A stretch of 7,124 nt of DNA from positions 1 through 7,124 of the forward strand of contig WREG01000102.1 in assembly GCA_009779455.1 (NCBI GenBank), written 5' to 3'. The position numbers were made by a program, and so were the translations under genes. This document shows, one piece after another, positions 5,930 through 7,124 of this stretch; positions within the stretch are counted from its first letter, which is position 1, and the number at the start of each line of letters is the position of its first letter. Origin of the DNA: Oscillospiraceae bacterium. Its GTDB lineage: Bacteria > Bacillota > Clostridia > Oscillospirales > Acutalibacteraceae. A model generated the notes under the pieces. It was not told the DNA's origin and ran no database searches. It saw only the letters and a program-made list of their open reading frames with translations.

Positions 5930-6614
5930 CAGCTCGTCTGTTACGGCTTCGGCGGCGGTTTCGGAAAATGGCGCGATAACAGCCGAAAAATTTATTGATA
6001 CGGGCTTAAAGCACTCCGAAACATTGATGATTTTAATTGACGGGGTCTTGAAAGAGGCGGGTTTGGCCGTCCGGGAGTTGGATTTGATTGCGCCCGTCAC
6101 AGGCCCCGGCTCGTTTACGGGGGTGAGGATAGGCGTTTCCGCCGCCAAGGGCCTCGCCCAGCCGTTTGACATAAAATGCATGGGGATTTCATCCCTTGAA
6201 GCGATAGCTTACCCGCTGAGGAATGAGGATTGCATCGCAGTCCCCGTTATGGATGCCCGCTGTTCGCAGGTTTACTGCGCGTTGTTTGGCTGCGGGAATA
6301 AAAGCGGAAAATCGGAAAGGCTGATGGAGGACAGCGCCCTGCATCTTGACGAATTAGCCGAATTGTTAAATAAATACGGCAAAAAAAAGGTACTGGCAGG
6401 ATGCGGGAGCAAAATAGCTTACGAACACTTGGAAAACAACTCTCAACTCTCAACTCTCAATTCTCAACCCCAAAATGCGGTTAACGCGGCTATGCTGGCA
6501 TACGAAAAATATATGGCGGGAACCCCTGCCGTCAGCTGTTTCGATTTGCTTCCCGTGTATTTAAGGCCGTCGCAGGCGGAGCGCTTGCGCGAGGGGTTAG
6601 GGAATAGGGGTTAG
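5910..6614 (+). CDS. tsaB: tRNA threonylcarbamoyladenosine biosynthesis protein TsaB
   Basis: This 234-residue ASKHA-fold protein is the TsaD partner in t6A37 synthesis; TsaB itself is not catalytic. Hallmarks are MKILAFDSSS at the N-terminus, the diagnostic TGPGSFTGVRIG (64-75), MDARCSQVYCALF (114-126) and YLRPSQAERL (217-226). I chose ATG 5910 because family members begin MKILAxDTS-like. A TTG at 5898 would add four residues and is closer (3 nt) to a GAGAGGA at 5888-5894, so it remains possible. The gene overlaps tsaE by 20 bp. Two oddities stand out: residues 176-187 (NNSQLSTLNSQP) are encoded by a 7-bp tandem repeat, and the last seven residues plus the stop codon come from a second, G-rich 7-bp-period array. 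The usual neighbours rimI and tsaD do not follow. Confidence 0.93.
   Translation: MKILAFDSSSVTASAAVSENGAITAEKFIDTGLKHSETLMILIDGVLKEAGLAVRELDLIAPVTGPGSFTGVRIGVSAAKGLAQPFDIKCMGISSLEAIAYPLRNEDCIAVPVMDARCSQVYCALFGCGNKSGKSERLMEDSALHLDELAELLNKYGKKKVLAGCGSKIAYEHLENNSQLSTLNSQPQNAVNAAMLAYEKYMAGTPAVSCFDLLPVYLRPSQAERLREGLGNRG
6437..6467 (+). repeat. Heptamer tandem repeat (CAACTCT) inside tsaB
   Basis: Three exact copies of CAACTCT (6437-6457), one CAATTCT (6458-6464) and a partial CAA follow head to tail. The period is 7 bp, so three units encode seven residues (pattern NSQLSTL). The array lies between the conserved N-terminal domain and the C-terminal helix of TsaB, where length variation should be tolerated. 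Gain or loss of one or two units would shift the frame. Confidence 0.85.
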
Positions 6615-6635
6615 GATTTAGGAATACGGGGGTTA
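6593..6635 (+). repeat. G-rich heptamer-period array across the tsaB stop codon
   Basis: The units read in order GGGGTTA (6593-6599), GGGAATA (6600-6606), GGGGTTA (6607-6613), GGATTTA (6614-6620), GGAATAC (6621-6627), then GGGGGTTA (6628-6635). This is a degenerate 7-bp array. It encodes the last residues of TsaB, supplies its stop codon (6612-6614), and its last G-run (6628-6632), 6 nt before the next ATG, may serve as that gene's ribosome binding site. Four runs of three or more G (6593, 6600, 6607, 6628) might allow a G-quadruplex, though the third loop would be 17 nt. Confidence 0.7.
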
Positions 6636-6638
6636 ATA

Positions 6639-7124
6639 ATGGAAAAAATACCAGAATATTTAAATGCCGTTTTCACAGACAGTTTTTACAAAATGGTCAT
6701 AAGCAAGCCCCGCGACAAAGCGGCCAACATCAAAAAGCTTGAAATCACGCCGTTTAAGGGTGTATATCAGCTTGCCCGTTACGAAGGGGCGCAGGTTTTT
6801 CATCAAAACCTGTCTAAAACCGAAACAATCGAGATATGTGCCGGATATTTGGAAGATACCTTTATGCAAGCCAACGCTTGGGACGCGAGATTTGAATATT
6901 CGATAATGATAAGCAAAAACGGCAAACCCACCTTTTTTAAAAAGGCGAAAAAAACCACCGCCTCCTGCCGCCTAAATCCTGACCCCTCTAATGAGCATAA
7001 CCGCAAAAAGAAATATATCCTTGAAGAGGGGACAATAATACAGCCGCTTATCGATATGGGCGTCCTTAACGCAAACGGGCAGGTCATTAAGGCGAAATAT
7101 GACAAATTCAGGCAGATAAACCGC
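6639..7124 (+). CDS. Probable class I SAM-dependent methyltransferase, N-terminal part (3' end outside window)
   Basis: The frame is open from ATG 6639 to the window edge (162 codons, no stop). The visible part resembles, from memory, the N-terminal region of a Firmicutes methyltransferase family whose SAM-binding domain (Methyltransf_32-like) starts just after the motif YDKFRQINR, seen here at 154-162. Other family-like segments are VFHQNL (53-58), NAWDARFEYSIMISKNGK (79-96) and HNRKKKYILEEG (120-131). The many Lys/Arg residues fit a nucleic-acid-binding role. The catalytic domain itself is not in the window, so activity and substrate are inference. A GGGGG run (6628-6632) 6 nt upstream could act as ribosome binding site. 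Only 24 bp separate it from tsaB, so co-transcription with tsaE-tsaB is likely. Confidence 0.7.
   Translation, partial: MEKIPEYLNAVFTDSFYKMVISKPRDKAANIKKLEITPFKGVYQLARYEGAQVFHQNLSKTETIEICAGYLEDTFMQANAWDARFEYSIMISKNGKPTFFKKAKKTTASCRLNPDPSNEHNRKKKYILEEGTIIQPLIDMGVLNANGQVIKAKYDKFRQINR

Noticed and set aside
6437..6467. Heptamer array as a CRISPR fragment
   Set aside because: The units are 7 bp, head to tail, with no spacers; there are no cas genes.

Overview
This 7.1 kb stretch looks like chromosomal housekeeping DNA from an anaerobic Gram-positive bacterium, most likely of class Clostridia. The evidence is the free-standing beta subunit of a class I (iron-sulfur) fumarate hydratase, a PcrA-type UvrD helicase with the low-GC Gram-positive C-terminal domain, a CPBP membrane protease, AT-rich intergenic DNA with sigma-A-like promoters, and a hairpin whose GGGGACGGTTCT core resembles repeats I recall from clostridial genomes. 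The placement is inference from gene families and style; no marker gene fixes the genus.

Layout. (1) 1-714, + strand: the last 65 codons of an unidentified protein, overlapped by 11 bp by the fumarate hydratase beta-subunit gene. (2) 715-977: a gene-free spacer with a near-perfect 29-bp inverted repeat (REP/REPIN-like, terminator-like), a small GC-rich hairpin, and a good promoter at 884-912. (3) 978-4092, + strand: a PcrA/UvrD helicase gene overlapped by 20 bp by a CPBP intramembrane protease gene, probably co-transcribed. (4) 4093-4237: a spacer between convergent genes, filled by a large imperfect inverted repeat with competing inner hairpins. (5) 4238-5422, - strand: a SEDS-family cell-wall polymerase (RodA/FtsW), driven by a good promoter at 5454-5482. 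(6) 5492-6614, + strand: tsaE and tsaB, overlapping, for tRNA t6A37 synthesis. (7) 6639-7124, + strand: the N-terminal 162 residues of a probable SAM-dependent methyltransferase, cut by the window end.

The tsaB gene carries two separate 7-bp-period repeat arrays. One lies inside the reading frame (6437-6467). The other forms its C-terminal tail and stop codon and runs on into the translation signal of the next gene (6593-6635). These arrays, the 727-818 inverted repeat and the structured convergent spacer are the main things ordinary gene annotation would miss. I see no defence island, prophage, CRISPR array, tRNA, rRNA or transposase gene, and no convincing new multi-gene system. The genes serve separate housekeeping roles: carbon metabolism, DNA repair, envelope synthesis and tRNA modification.
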